In this document: positions 50,918 through 60,237 of the stretch, in pieces
Position numbering within the stretch: position 1 is the stretch's first letter
Layout: every line of letters starts with the position of its first letter
From: CAUZJF01 sp965248605
GTDB taxonomy: Bacteria > Chloroflexota > Dehalococcoidia > Lucifugimonadales > CAUZJF01
Reading direction: 5' to 3'
Assembly (NCBI GenBank): GCA_965248605.1
Contig: CBDFJV010000007.1
Coordinates: forward strand, 1,922,001-1,986,000
Length of the DNA stretch: 64,000 bases
Position numbers and translations under genes: made by a program
Notes under the pieces: generated by a model
Seen by the model: the letters and a program-made list of their open reading frames with translations, nothing else
Databases searched by the model: none
What the model was told of the DNA's origin: nothing

Positions 50918-53900
50918 CTACCGCTCGACGCCGACGAGCTGCGTGCGGACCAGCTGGGCGTAGAGGCCTCGGGCGGCCAGTAGCTCGTTGTGAGTGCCGG
51001 TCTCGACGACGCGGCCCGCGTCGAGCACCACGATCTTGTCGGCGTCTTGCACTGTCGAGAGCCGGTGGGCGATCACGAGAGTCGTCCGGCCGTGCTGAAG
51101 GCGGCCGACGGCCTCCCGCACCTGCTGCTCGTTCACGGCGTCGAGGTGGGACGTCGCCTCGTCGAGGACGAGGACGGGCGCGTCTTTCAGGAGGGCTCGC
51201 GCGATCGAGACACGCTGGCGCTGTCCACCCGACAGTTGCATGCCTCGCTCGCCAACTAGGGTGTCGAAGCCATCGGGGAAGGACTCGACGAACTCGGAGA
51301 CGTTGGCGCTGCCGACGGCCTCGTCGAACTCCGCAGGGGCGGCGTCGGGCTTTGCCAGGAGGACGTTGTCGCGGATGCTGGAGTTGAACAGGTAAGTGTC
51401 CTGGGATACCAGCGCGACGCGAGCTCTCAACGCGTCGAGACGATGGTCGCGGAGGTCACTGCCGTCGAGGAGTATCGAGCCGCCGCCTGGGTCCCAGAAG
51501 CGCATGAGCAGGTAGGCGCACGTCGTTTTGCCGGCGCCTGATCGGCCCACCAGGGCCACCGTCTCGCCCGGACTCACCTCGAAGGCGACGTTGCTAAGGG
51601 CGGGAGGCAGGCCGGGCCGGTATGTGAAGGCGACGTCGTCGAATCGTATCCCGGGCGCGTGCCGACGGCCGTCCGTCGTCGAAGCGACCCCGGGGCCGTC
51701 GGCGACGGAAACTGGCTCGTCGTGGACCTCGAAGATCCGGCGAGACGCGGCCAGGGACTCCATGAGCTGCTTCAGGGTCCGCGCGATGTCGGTCACCGGC
51801 TGGAACGTGGACATCGCAAGGATAGTCGCCAGCGGAAGCTCCGGCCGCGCGACGTCGCCCTGTAGAACGAGCCAGGCGCCCGTGGCCAGGACCGCGAGCC
51901 CACCCAGGCCCGTCAGCGCCTCGATGGTGGCGGCCTGGGATGCCTGGGCCCGACGGAATTGGAGCTGACTGGAAGCGAAGTTTTGGCCGCGCTGGTCGAT
52001 CTCGTCGAGGCGGGCGGGCCCGCGGCCGAACGCAACGATCTCGCGCATGCCCTGAATGTTGTCGGTCATGTGGGCGTGTATCTCGCCGAGCCCGGTCCGG
52101 ACCTTGTCACCCAGACGCTCGGCTCGACCCTGCGCGATAAAGGGAGTCGCCGCGACGCCGACCAGGAACGGGAGGAGGACGAGGGCTAGTGGCCACGCGA
52201 CGAAACTCAGGGTCGCTATCACAGCGACCGGCAGCACAATGGCGACGAAGGCAGGGCTGATCGTGTGGGCGAAGAAGAACTCGAGTGTCTCGGTATCACC
52301 GCCGACAACGCTAACGATGTCACCGGAGCGGCGGGTCACAGTGTAGGCGGGCGCCAGAGGGTCGAGCTTTCGGTAGAGGTCGATCCTCATCTCGGCCAGG
52401 AGCCGGTAGGCGAGGTCGTGGGCGAGCCAAGACTCGGCCCAGTGAAAGATCGCGACGGTGACAACGAAAACGCCCAGGAGTCTGATCAAAAAGGTGGTGT
52501 CTTCGCCTTGGAAAACGTTGCCGACCAGCAGCGCGCTGGTAACGCCGACGCCGATGATCGATCCGTGGTGAGCGATGCCGAGGAGGAACGTTGTGATCTG
52601 CTGCCACCACCAGGGCCGCACGAGGCCCGCCAGCCGGCGCCAGACCGCCGTCGCTCCTTGGCGCGTTGGCGTGGCGCTGCGCGGCCGGCCGTCGTCGCTG
52701 GGTCCGGTGGCCGGACTCTCCTCGGCTGTCCGGGTCTCGTCGGGTTCTTCCACATCGGGCAGCGTCTCGACTAGCAGGTCGCTCCCGGCCGCGCGCCGCT
52801 GGTTGGCCATGAGGTCAGCGTACACTCCGTCCGACGAGACGAGGGACTCGTGGGACCCACTCTCGACCAAGCGACCGCCGTCGAGCACGATTATTCGATC
52901 GGCGTCTACGACGCTCGACAGGCGGTGGGCTATGACGAGGGTCGTGCGGCCCTTCATCAGCCGCTCGAGGGCGCTCTGGATGACGCTCTCGTTCTCGGCG
53001 TCCACGCTGGAGAGCGCCTCGTCAAGGACCAGAATTGGGGCGTCTTTGAGCAGTGCACGGGCGATGGCGATGCGCTGGCGCTGCCCGCCGGACAGGCGGA
53101 CAGCACGCTCTCCGACCATGGTGTCGTAGCCGTCGGGCAGGTCGACGATGAACTCGTGGGCGTTGGCTGCGCGGGCGGCCGATTCCAGCTCGTCCGACGT
53201 CGCGTCGGGTCTGCCGAAGCGCAGGTTGTCGGCGACGGTGCCGCTGAACAGGTAGGTGTCCTGGGTCACAACGGCGACTTGGCTTCGCAGCTCTTCCACG
53301 GGTAGCTCTCGGACGTCGCGGCCGCCGAGCAAGACCCGGCCGGACTGAGGGTCGTAGAGCCTGAGGATGAGCCACACGACGGTCGACTTCCCCGCGCCGC
53401 TGGGGCCGACCAAGCCCAGCTTCTCGCCTGGTTTCAGGGTGAACGACACGTCTTCAAGCGCGGCGCGGCGGCCTCCGCTATAGCTGAACCCGACTCCTTC
53501 GAAGACGATTTCGGGCGACAGCCCGGTCTTACCCGCGGGGTCTGGTCGACTCGGGGGCGACGTGATCTCCGGCCTGGTGTCGAGGAGGGCGAAGATGCTC
53601 TGCGACGCAGCCATCGCGACCATACCCTGATGGTAGAGCTGCGTAAGCTCGCGGAGCGGCCTGAAGACTTCGACGCCGAGCATCAGGACGATGAGGAGGG
53701 TGCGCATCTCGAGGTCACCGTCGGCGACCCTGAGGGCCCCTACCGCGAGAGCGACGGCCGCGCCGGCGGTAATACCGAAGATCGTGCCGGCGCCCGTCGC
53801 GATGTTCGCGGCAAGGACGCCCATCGTCGTGCGGTACAGGCTTCGCGCGCGCTCGGCCAGAAGGTCGCCTCGTCGGCCGCTCTGGCCAAAGGCCTTCAGT

Positions 53901-54586
53901 GTCGCGAGGCCCTGGACGGCGTCAAGAAATTCGGCGCCAAGGTCTCCGTATGCCCGACGACGCTCGGCGCTGCTGCGGTGGTTCCAGCGGTGGAAGAAAG
54001 CCGGCGCTACGAGGGTGAACAGGGCGAAGGCTAGAAAGATCAACGCGATCTGCAGGTCGAGTATGGCCATGAAAACGAACACGAGCACCGGAGCCACTGC
54101 GGCCACCAGAATCTGGGGCAAGTACTCGCCGAAGAAGGTCTCGAGGGCCTCGACACCATCGCCCATAGTCAGGATGACGTCGCCAGTGCGTCGCTGGTCG
54201 AAGTGGCCAGGGCCCAGTGCCAGCGCGTGCTCGTAGAGGCGACGGCGGAGCCTGAGCTTTACAAGGCTCGCGGTGTGGTGGCTGTAGGTGTGCTGGATGT
54301 ACTGGAAGATGCCGCGGAGCACGATGAGGCCAGCGACGGCCAGCAGCGGCGCCGTAAGTGCCGAATACGCGGCCTCGCCCTGGAAGACGCGAGCGATGAC
54401 GTCGCCGGAAACGGCCAGCCGTGCGACCCCGGCCGCAACGGCGATGAGTCCGACGGTGGCGGCGAGCAGGATTCGCCACCGCACGCCGGCGGCCATCCGA
54501 AACAATCTGGAATCAAAGAACACGGAAGACTGCCCCCGGGCCTTGCTCGCCTTGGAGGTCGCCAAGGCGGCACGAGCCGCCGACAA
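50918..54586 (-). CDS. Single-chain double ABC exporter (TMD-NBD-TMD-NBD)
   Basis: 1222 residues, so two complete exporter halves in one polypeptide. First half: helices in the first 330 residues, GPSGAGKSTVVWLI, VTQDTYLF, LSGGQRQRIAIARALL, ILVLDEALSSVD, AHRLSSV. Second half: membrane domain from about residue 650, GRSGAGKTTCAYLL, VSQDTYLF, LSGGQRQRVSIARALL, VLVLDEATSHLD, AHRLSTV. The Walker B of the first half is DEALS, still with catalytic Glu. All catalytic residues look intact in both halves. It resembles fused CydDC/MDR exporters; the substrate is unknown. Divergent from hisZ with 107 bp between them. Confidence 0.9.
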   Translation of the reverse strand: MSAARAALATSKASKARGQSSVFFDSRLFRMAAGVRWRILLAATVGLIAVAAGVARLAVSGDVIARVFQGEAAYSALTAPLLAVAGLIVLRGIFQYIQHTYSHHTASLVKLRLRRRLYEHALALGPGHFDQRRTGDVILTMGDGVEALETFFGEYLPQILVAAVAPVLVFVFMAILDLQIALIFLAFALFTLVAPAFFHRWNHRSSAERRRAYGDLGAEFLDAVQGLATLKAFGQSGRRGDLLAERARSLYRTTMGVLAANIATGAGTIFGITAGAAVALAVGALRVADGDLEMRTLLIVLMLGVEVFRPLRELTQLYHQGMVAMAASQSIFALLDTRPEITSPPSRPDPAGKTGLSPEIVFEGVGFSYSGGRRAALEDVSFTLKPGEKLGLVGPSGAGKSTVVWLILRLYDPQSGRVLLGGRDVRELPVEELRSQVAVVTQDTYLFSGTVADNLRFGRPDATSDELESAARAANAHEFIVDLPDGYDTMVGERAVRLSGGQRQRIAIARALLKDAPILVLDEALSSVDAENESVIQSALERLMKGRTTLVIAHRLSSVVDADRIIVLDGGRLVESGSHESLVSSDGVYADLMANQRRAAGSDLLVETLPDVEEPDETRTAEESPATGPSDDGRPRSATPTRQGATAVWRRLAGLVRPWWWQQITTFLLGIAHHGSIIGVGVTSALLVGNVFQGEDTTFLIRLLGVFVVTVAIFHWAESWLAHDLAYRLLAEMRIDLYRKLDPLAPAYTVTRRSGDIVSVVGGDTETLEFFFAHTISPAFVAIVLPVAVIATLSFVAWPLALVLLPFLVGVAATPFIAQGRAERLGDKVRTGLGEIHAHMTDNIQGMREIVAFGRGPARLDEIDQRGQNFASSQLQFRRAQASQAATIEALTGLGGLAVLATGAWLVLQGDVARPELPLATILAMSTFQPVTDIARTLKQLMESLAASRRIFEVHDEPVSVADGPGVASTTDGRRHAPGIRFDDVAFTYRPGLPPALSNVAFEVSPGETVALVGRSGAGKTTCAYLLMRFWDPGGGSILLDGSDLRDHRLDALRARVALVSQDTYLFNSSIRDNVLLAKPDAAPAEFDEAVGSANVSEFVESFPDGFDTLVGERGMQLSGGQRQRVSIARALLKDAPVLVLDEATSHLDAVNEQQVREAVGRLQHGRTTLVIAHRLSTVQDADKIVVLDAGRVVETGTHNELLAARGLYAQLVRTQLVGVER

Positions 54587-54637
54587 GGTTAGCTGTTGAA
54601 GTATCTCATCACAATAGGTTGTCAGCTACGAGATTCG

Positions 54638-54667
54638 TTGAAGCTACGAAGGCGTCTGTTGTAGAAT
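54638..54667 (+). promoter_or_regulatory. Promoter of the histidine operon
   Basis: TTGAAG (54638-54643) and TAGAAT (54662-54667) with an 18-bp spacer, 26 bp before the hisZ start codon. No His-leader peptide or attenuator is visible in that short leader. Confidence 0.6.
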
Positions 54668-54693
54668 GGCGGCGGCTTTCGAGCAGAAATCAC

Positions 54694-55908
54694 ATGACTA
54701 CGAACCGTATCGACCGGATAGCAGGGATGCAAGATGTCGGCCCCGACGCCTACGAACGGCGTGGCGAAACGGCCGATAAAATCAGGTCGTTCCTGGCGTC
54801 GAAGGGCTACGCTCCTATCGACACTCCGGTGATCGAGGACGCAGAGCTACTTGTGAGGAAGTCCGGAGGCGAGTTCGTCAGCCGGATGTACACTTTCACA
54901 GACCCAGGCGGTCGTAGGGTCAGCCTTCGCCCGGAGTTCACTTCGTCGGTCATACGGTACTTCATCGAAGAGAGCGAATCCCTGGACCTGCCGGTGAGAG
55001 TCCAGTACGGCGGGCCTGTGTTTCGCTACGAACAGGCCCGCGATGACGCTTATCGTCAGTTCACTCAAGTAGGCGCTGAACTTATCGGCGCCACCGGAGC
55101 AGACGCCGACGCGGAAGTTCTGTCGACGGCCTGGGCTGCTTTGGAAGCAGCCGGCGTGGAAGAATATAGAGTACGGGTTGGGCACATCGGCGTCCTTCAG
55201 AGCTTTCTGTCCGGTTTCCAGCTCTCCGAACCCGCCAGGCTCTTCGTGATTGGGAACGTGAACGGGCTGAGAAACGGAGACACCGACACCCCTGGGCTGG
55301 TCGAACAGGCCCGCTCCGTTGGCCTGCTGGCATCCGAGGCCAGTCAGATCGGCGACGAACCGCCCGCCGTCGCGGACGATGCCGCTGCCCGAGATTTCGT
55401 TCGCGCCGTGTTGGCGGGAGGCGTTTCGGGACCGGTCGGACGACGGACCTCCGAGGAGATCGTCGAGCGGCTGTTGCAGAAAGCAGGGCAGGGTAGCCAG
55501 CCCGAGCGAATCGAGGAAGCTTTGAACCTGGCAGCGAAGCTCGCTCGGCTGAATGGAGAGGCGACTCAGGTTCTCACCAAGGCCCGAGACCTCGCCGCAG
55601 GCAACGCAGCTGCGGCCGCGGCCGTCGACGAGCTCGAATCGTTGTTCAAGGCGCTGACGACCCAGGGGATCGATCGAGACCGCTTGGAGCTCGATCTTGG
55701 CCTAGCGAGGGGTCTCTCCTACTACACCGGCGTGATTTTCGATTTCGTCGCCGGTAAGGAGGACACCGTTCTCGGTGGCGGAGGACGGTACGACGCTTTG
55801 GTCCGCGCTCTGGGCGGCGAACACACTCCGGCCCTCGGCTTCGCGTACACCCTCGAACGGGTAGTCGAGGCCGTCACGACGTCCATGTCTGCTCCGGTTG
55901 CGGAGTAG
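54694..55908 (+). CDS. hisZ: ATP phosphoribosyltransferase regulatory subunit HisZ
   Basis: 404 residues from ATG 54694 (MTTNRIDRIAGMQDVGPDAY). It is a class II aminoacyl-tRNA-synthetase fold: motif 2 PVFRYEQARDDAYRQFTQVG and a C-terminal LGGGGRYDALVRALGGEHTP. Being directly upstream of hisG (4 bp apart) and lacking the HisRS anticodon-binding domain makes it HisZ, which assembles with HisG and senses histidine, rather than HisS. First gene of the operon. Confidence 0.85.
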   Translation: MTTNRIDRIAGMQDVGPDAYERRGETADKIRSFLASKGYAPIDTPVIEDAELLVRKSGGEFVSRMYTFTDPGGRRVSLRPEFTSSVIRYFIEESESLDLPVRVQYGGPVFRYEQARDDAYRQFTQVGAELIGATGADADAEVLSTAWAALEAAGVEEYRVRVGHIGVLQSFLSGFQLSEPARLFVIGNVNGLRNGDTDTPGLVEQARSVGLLASEASQIGDEPPAVADDAAARDFVRAVLAGGVSGPVGRRTSEEIVERLLQKAGQGSQPERIEEALNLAAKLARLNGEATQVLTKARDLAAGNAAAAAAVDELESLFKALTTQGIDRDRLELDLGLARGLSYYTGVIFDFVAGKEDTVLGGGGRYDALVRALGGEHTPALGFAYTLERVVEAVTTSMSAPVAE

Positions 55909-55912
55909 TCGA

Positions 55913-56902
55913 ATGCTGCGCCTGGCTGTCCCTAGCGACGGTGCTCTCCACGAATCTTCGCTTATCTTCCTGCGTTCCTGTGGCGTAGACGTGGCGAGGA
56001 CGAACTCCCGCGCTTACACGGGTCGTATTCCAACTCTGCCCGGTGTGACCGTGAGCTTTCAGCGGGCGTCGGACATAGTCCAGAAGGTGGAGGAGGAGGC
56101 GGCGGAGGTCGGCATGGTGGGCCAGGACCGCTTCCAAGAGTCGAGGGTAGAAGGCGGCAGCGCCGCTATGATCATCGACCGCCTCGGGTTCGGCCACGCC
56201 GAGCTGGTGATGGGCGTTCCGGACTCGTGGGTCGACGTGACGTCTCTCGCCGACCTTGCCGACCTGTCGATCGAATTCCGTGAAAAGGGACAGAACATCC
56301 GGGTGGCCACCAAGTACCCTCGCCTTGTAGAGCGTTTCTTGCTGGCCGGCGGCGTCAACTATTTCTCGCTGGTATCCTCCAGCGGGACGCTGGAGGCGGC
56401 GCCCGCCATGGGATTTGCCGACGTGATCGCCGACATATCGATCACCGGTACGACTTTGAAGCAGAACCGCCTCAAGACGATCGGCGGCGGTTCGGTGATG
56501 AAATCCGAGGCTTGTTTGATCGCCAACCGGTCGGTCATAGCGGCCTCGGACGAGAAGCAGAGCTTGGCTGCCTCCTTGGTTGGACGAATCGAGGCCCACC
56601 TTCAAGCCCTCGAGTACTACAGCATCACGGCCAACATGAGGGGCGACGCCGCTGAGAACGTCGCAAGCTACGTGTTGAATCACGCCGACATCTCCGGGCT
56701 TCGCGGGCCCACCATCTCCAAGGTGTACACGAAGGACGAAGAGGGCTGGTACGCGGTCACGGTCATTGTCGAACGAGAGAAGCTCCAGGACGCCGTCGAC
56801 CGGTTCAGGGAGATCGGAGGGACCAGCGTCACCGTCTCCCACCCAAACTACGTGTTCCGGTCGCGGAGCGATGCGATTGAGCGGCTGACGTCTGGCGAGT
56901 GA
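55913..56902 (+). CDS. hisG: ATP phosphoribosyltransferase HisG
   Basis: 329 residues from ATG 55913. It couples ATP and PRPP, the first step of histidine synthesis. MLRLAVPSDGALHESSLIFL is the N-terminal PRPP-binding start; EVGMVGQDRFQE and IADISITGTTLKQNRLKTIG match the family. It has an extra ~100-residue C-terminal ACT-like domain (LEYYSITANMRGDAAENV ... VTVSHPNYVF), although it also has a HisZ partner, a combination worth noting. Overlaps nothing; next gene 9 bp on. Confidence 0.9.
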   Translation: MLRLAVPSDGALHESSLIFLRSCGVDVARTNSRAYTGRIPTLPGVTVSFQRASDIVQKVEEEAAEVGMVGQDRFQESRVEGGSAAMIIDRLGFGHAELVMGVPDSWVDVTSLADLADLSIEFREKGQNIRVATKYPRLVERFLLAGGVNYFSLVSSSGTLEAAPAMGFADVIADISITGTTLKQNRLKTIGGGSVMKSEACLIANRSVIAASDEKQSLAASLVGRIEAHLQALEYYSITANMRGDAAENVASYVLNHADISGLRGPTISKVYTKDEEGWYAVTVIVEREKLQDAVDRFREIGGTSVTVSHPNYVFRSRSDAIERLTSGE

Positions 56903-56911
56903 GACGAGCGG

Positions 56912-57727
56912 ATGCCCAACCTGCCGGCCCACATTGACCTGGCTCGCCGGGCAGCAGAGCTGCTGGGTCACTCTGTTCTAGAGGCACATTTGGGCAGCTA
57001 CCTTCTCGGTTGTACCGCGCCCGACGTCCGGGCCCTGACGCGTGGTACTCGCGAGCAGTACCACTTCGCTACGCTGGAGTTCAGATCGGTCGGGGATGGG
57101 ATTGATGGGCTATTCGAGGCCTATCCTGAGCTGAGGTCTCAAGCCGCAGGCAATGGACCAACGAAGGCGTTCATGGCCGGATATATCACGCATCTCGTGC
57201 TCGACGAGTCGTGGATCGTGGAGTTCTTTCGGCCGTATTTCGGGAACCACGAGGTCTATGAGGACGAGACGATGGGGTTGGTGTTGGACCGGGCGTTGCA
57301 GTTGGAACTGGACCGGCTTTCGTTTGGGGGCATGGCGAGGGACCCCCTCCTCAATCCTCCCCCGGAGGGGGAGGAGGTAGATCCACTCCCTCCGTCGGGG
57401 GAGCTGAGAGGCTCGGCGCTGCTCGCTCAGGCCAACGGTCATGTCGAGGTCCCCTTTCTCCCACACGGAACACTTATCGAGTGGAGAGACTTCGTCCTGG
57501 AGACCGTCGGACGGGGCTTCTCATGGGACCGGCTCCGGTTCATGGCGCGCCGCATCTCCCGCGGTGACGAAGCTCACCCCGCTCTTCGAGTAGCCGACGA
57601 GTTCCTCGATGCGATGCCGGCCAGCCTCGACGCGATGTTCGAGCATGTGAGCCGCGACGACCTGTCTAACTTTAGGTCGCGGGCCGTCGAGCAGATGGCT
57701 CAGGTGGTCGGAGACTACCTCGAATGA
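56912..57727 (+). CDS. Zinc-dependent phospholipase C-like protein
   Basis: 271 residues. LPAHIDLARRAAELLGHSVL and AHLGSYLLGCTAPDVRALT match the start of the Zn_dep_PLPC family, with His/Asp zinc ligands; AGYITHLVLDESWIVEFFRP is the second block. An in-frame Pro/Gly/Glu-rich insertion (RDPLLNPPPEGEEVDPLPPS) coincides with a palindromic DNA element at 57342-57412. No signal peptide. It sits in the middle of the his operon and overlaps hisD by 4 bp, yet has no known role in histidine synthesis. Confidence 0.8.
   Translation: MPNLPAHIDLARRAAELLGHSVLEAHLGSYLLGCTAPDVRALTRGTREQYHFATLEFRSVGDGIDGLFEAYPELRSQAAGNGPTKAFMAGYITHLVLDESWIVEFFRPYFGNHEVYEDETMGLVLDRALQLELDRLSFGGMARDPLLNPPPEGEEVDPLPPSGELRGSALLAQANGHVEVPFLPHGTLIEWRDFVLETVGRGFSWDRLRFMARRISRGDEAHPALRVADEFLDAMPASLDAMFEHVSRDDLSNFRSRAVEQMAQVVGDYLE
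57342..57412. repeat. REP-like palindromic element inside a coding region
   Basis: Contains TCCTCCCCC-GGA-GGGGGAGGA (57355-57375), a perfect 9-bp stem, and further CCTCCGTCGGGGG. It adds about 24 codons in frame to the phospholipase-like gene. Confidence 0.6.
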
Positions 57728-59115
57728 GAAAGGTCCGCGGACTGGAAGCGGCTCGTCAGCTGCTGCTGTCTAGACGGGGACTGGACTTCGAGACCGTACC
57801 GGCCAATGTCGCCCAGCGGACGGCCGAGGTCTTCGGAGAGCGACTGAGCCCGCTGGAGACGGTCGCGCGGATCATCGGCGAGGTCCGTAGCGACGGAGAC
57901 GAAGCCCTGCGACGTCTGACGAAGGCCTTCGATGGTTGCGACCTCGACGCATTCGAGGTCCCTCGCGAGGCGTGGGCGGAAGCCTACAACCAGGTGCCCG
58001 GCGATCTGGTGGATGCGTTGAGGGTGGCGGGTGAGCGTGTGCGGCGGTTTCACGAGGCCAGTACGCCCCAGGGCTGGTTCGACTCGACAGAGGGATACGG
58101 GGAGATCGTGAACCCTGTCGGGAGCGTAGGGTGCTACGTGCCCGGCGGGACGGCGCCTCTGATATCGACGTTGCTGATGACGGCGATTCCCGCCAGAGTG
58201 GCCGGTGTCGAGGAGGTCTTCGTCGCCAGCCCGGCGCGGGCGGGCGGCTCGGTCCCGCCTGGAATCCTGGTGGCGGCGGACATCGCCGGAGTCGACCGGG
58301 TGTTTCGTATCGGCGGTGCTCAGGCCGTTGCGGCCCTGGCCTACGGTACGGAGAGCGTGCCCAAAGTTGACCTTGTCTGCGGTCCGGGGAACGTATTTGT
58401 CACGCTGGCGAAGAAACTGGTGTTCGGAGACGTCGGCGTCGACGGGCTGTTCGGTCCGACCGAGACGGTCGTCGTTGCCGACGAGACAGCGAACCCGACG
58501 CTTTGCGCCGCCGATCTGCTGGCGCAGGCCGAGCACGACGTTCTGGCGACAGCGGTCCTGATCACCACATCGGACCAGCTAGCAGCCGATGTCGACAAAG
58601 AGGTCGGCGTGCGGGTCGAACGTCTTGATCGCCGGGCAATCGCGAGTGAGTCGATCGAAAGTCGTGGTGTGATTGCCGTCGTGGAGAACGTGGAGGAGGC
58701 GATCGACCTTGCTAACGAGTTCGCTCCGGAGCACATGTGTCTGATGGTCGAGGACCCGTCGCGTTACACTGGCCGGGTGCGGAGCGCGGGGATTGTCTTC
58801 CTTGGCGAATTCTCCCACGAAGTCCTGGGGGACTACGTCGCGGGACCCAGTCACGTCATGCCCACCGGTGGCACGGCGCACTTTAGCTCTGGGGTCGGTG
58901 TGCGGACGTTCTTGAGGTTTACGCCGGTGGTGGGACTCGACCAGAAGACGTCAGCGTCGTTGACGAAGGCGGCGTCGACAATCGGGCGGGCGGAGGGGCT
59001 CACGGGCCACGCCGAGGCGGCGGAGATCCGGGAGGAGTTGCTGCCCGAGGAGCCCTCTCCCAGCGGCGGGAGAGGGGACAAGACACCTCCGTTCAAGACT
59101 TCATATCAAGGATAG
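57724..59115 (+). CDS. hisD: Histidinol dehydrogenase HisD
   Basis: 463 residues; oxidises L-histidinol to histidine with two NAD in the last two steps. GYVPGGTAPL-type segment (CYVPGGTAPLISTLLMTA), RIGGAQAVAALAYGTESVP, FGPTETVVVADETANP (catalytic area), AEHDVLATAVL and the metal-binding FAPEHMCLMVED are present. The C-terminal ~30 residues come from a REP-like hairpin (59053-59076) and are not typical of HisD. Overlaps the upstream gene by 4 bp (ATGA). Confidence 0.93.
   Translation: MRKVRGLEAARQLLLSRRGLDFETVPANVAQRTAEVFGERLSPLETVARIIGEVRSDGDEALRRLTKAFDGCDLDAFEVPREAWAEAYNQVPGDLVDALRVAGERVRRFHEASTPQGWFDSTEGYGEIVNPVGSVGCYVPGGTAPLISTLLMTAIPARVAGVEEVFVASPARAGGSVPPGILVAADIAGVDRVFRIGGAQAVAALAYGTESVPKVDLVCGPGNVFVTLAKKLVFGDVGVDGLFGPTETVVVADETANPTLCAADLLAQAEHDVLATAVLITTSDQLAADVDKEVGVRVERLDRRAIASESIESRGVIAVVENVEEAIDLANEFAPEHMCLMVEDPSRYTGRVRSAGIVFLGEFSHEVLGDYVAGPSHVMPTGGTAHFSSGVGVRTFLRFTPVVGLDQKTSASLTKAASTIGRAEGLTGHAEAAEIREELLPEEPSPSGGRGDKTPPFKTSYQG
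59053..59076. repeat. REP-like hairpin at the end of hisD
   Basis: CCCTCTCCC-AGCGGC-GGGAGAGGG: 9-bp stem, 6-nt loop, within the last codons of hisD (PSPSGGRGD). Similar in style to the element inside the phospholipase-like gene. Confidence 0.6.
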
Positions 59116-59147
59116 GACCGATATATGACCAAGCCAAGGACTCGTTA

Positions 59148-60230
59148 ATGACGGACATCGAGCGGTTCATGTTGCCGCACCTCGTCGACTTGAAGTCGTT
59201 CGACCCGGCGGTGCCTATCGAGCAGATGGCCGCGAGGGCCGGCATGCCTGTCGAGGACATTATCAGGCTGAACGCCAACGAGAACCCGTACGGCGCGTCG
59301 CCGAAGGTCGCAAAGGCGCTGAGCGAGATGGAACCCCATATCTACCCGGATCCACTGCAGCGCAAAATCAGAGACGCCATCGGAGAATACACCGAAGTCG
59401 ATTCCTCGCGCATCATCGCCGGCGCGGGCAGTGACGAGCTTATCGACCTGCTGCTCAGGTTGTTCCTCGCGCCAGGCGACAAGATCATCGACTGCGATCC
59501 TACATTTGGGATGTACAGCTTCTGCGCCCGGATCGCCGGGGCCGAGGTCGTGTGTGCGCCCCGAGACGGCAGCTTCGAGATCGACGTCGATGCCGTCAGG
59601 AACGCCGTCGACTCCAGGACCAAGATGGTGGTAATCAACTCGCCCAACAACCCAACCGGCAACTTGGCGTCGGAGGACCAGTTGAACGCGTTGCTCGACA
59701 CGGGCCTGGTCGTGCTCGTGGATGAAGCGTACTATGAGTTCTCCGGCGAAACCTTCGCGCCGCTTGTACCGGAGCACGAGAACCTCATCGTGCTGCGGAC
59801 CTTCAGCAAATGGGCCGGGCTTGCCGGGCTTCGGGTCGGCTATGGGTTCATGAGTCCAACGCTGGTTGATCGTATCATCGCGATGAAGTCGCCTTACAAC
59901 GTCAACTCGGCGGCCGAGGTCGCAGCGATCGTCTCCCTACAGGACGCCGAGCTCTTGATGGAGCGCGTAAAGAAGGTCGTCGACGAACGCGAGCGGCTGT
60001 TCTCCCTCCTACAGGGAATAGAGGGCATCCAGCCGTTGCCGTCGGGCGGGAATTACGTCTTGAGCCTCCTTGAATCGGGAAGGGTGGCCGAGCTGTTCGA
60101 AGACCTGGCATCGCGGGGCATCTTTCTGAGAAGGTTTGGCCACGAGCGGCTGGCGGAGTACTTCCGGATCACGGTCGGTACTCCGAAACAGACCGATGTG
60201 GTCGTCGAGGCATTGGCGGAGCTGGTCTGA
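59148..60230 (+). CDS. hisC: Histidinol-phosphate aminotransferase HisC
   Basis: 360 residues, class I/II PLP enzyme making histidinol phosphate from imidazole acetol phosphate. IRLNANENPYGASPKV (start), GAGSDELIDLLLR, NSPNNPTGNL, VDEAYYEFSGETF and RTFSKWAGLAGLRVGY with the PLP-Lys in SK are visible. It begins 32 bp after hisD. Confidence 0.92.
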   Translation: MTDIERFMLPHLVDLKSFDPAVPIEQMAARAGMPVEDIIRLNANENPYGASPKVAKALSEMEPHIYPDPLQRKIRDAIGEYTEVDSSRIIAGAGSDELIDLLLRLFLAPGDKIIDCDPTFGMYSFCARIAGAEVVCAPRDGSFEIDVDAVRNAVDSRTKMVVINSPNNPTGNLASEDQLNALLDTGLVVLVDEAYYEFSGETFAPLVPEHENLIVLRTFSKWAGLAGLRVGYGFMSPTLVDRIIAMKSPYNVNSAAEVAAIVSLQDAELLMERVKKVVDERERLFSLLQGIEGIQPLPSGGNYVLSLLESGRVAELFEDLASRGIFLRRFGHERLAEYFRITVGTPKQTDVVVEALAELV

Positions 60231-60237
60231 GGATCAG

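Noticed and set aside
54694..55908. Histidyl-tRNA synthetase
   Set aside because: Position directly before hisG and lack of an anticodon-binding domain favour HisZ.
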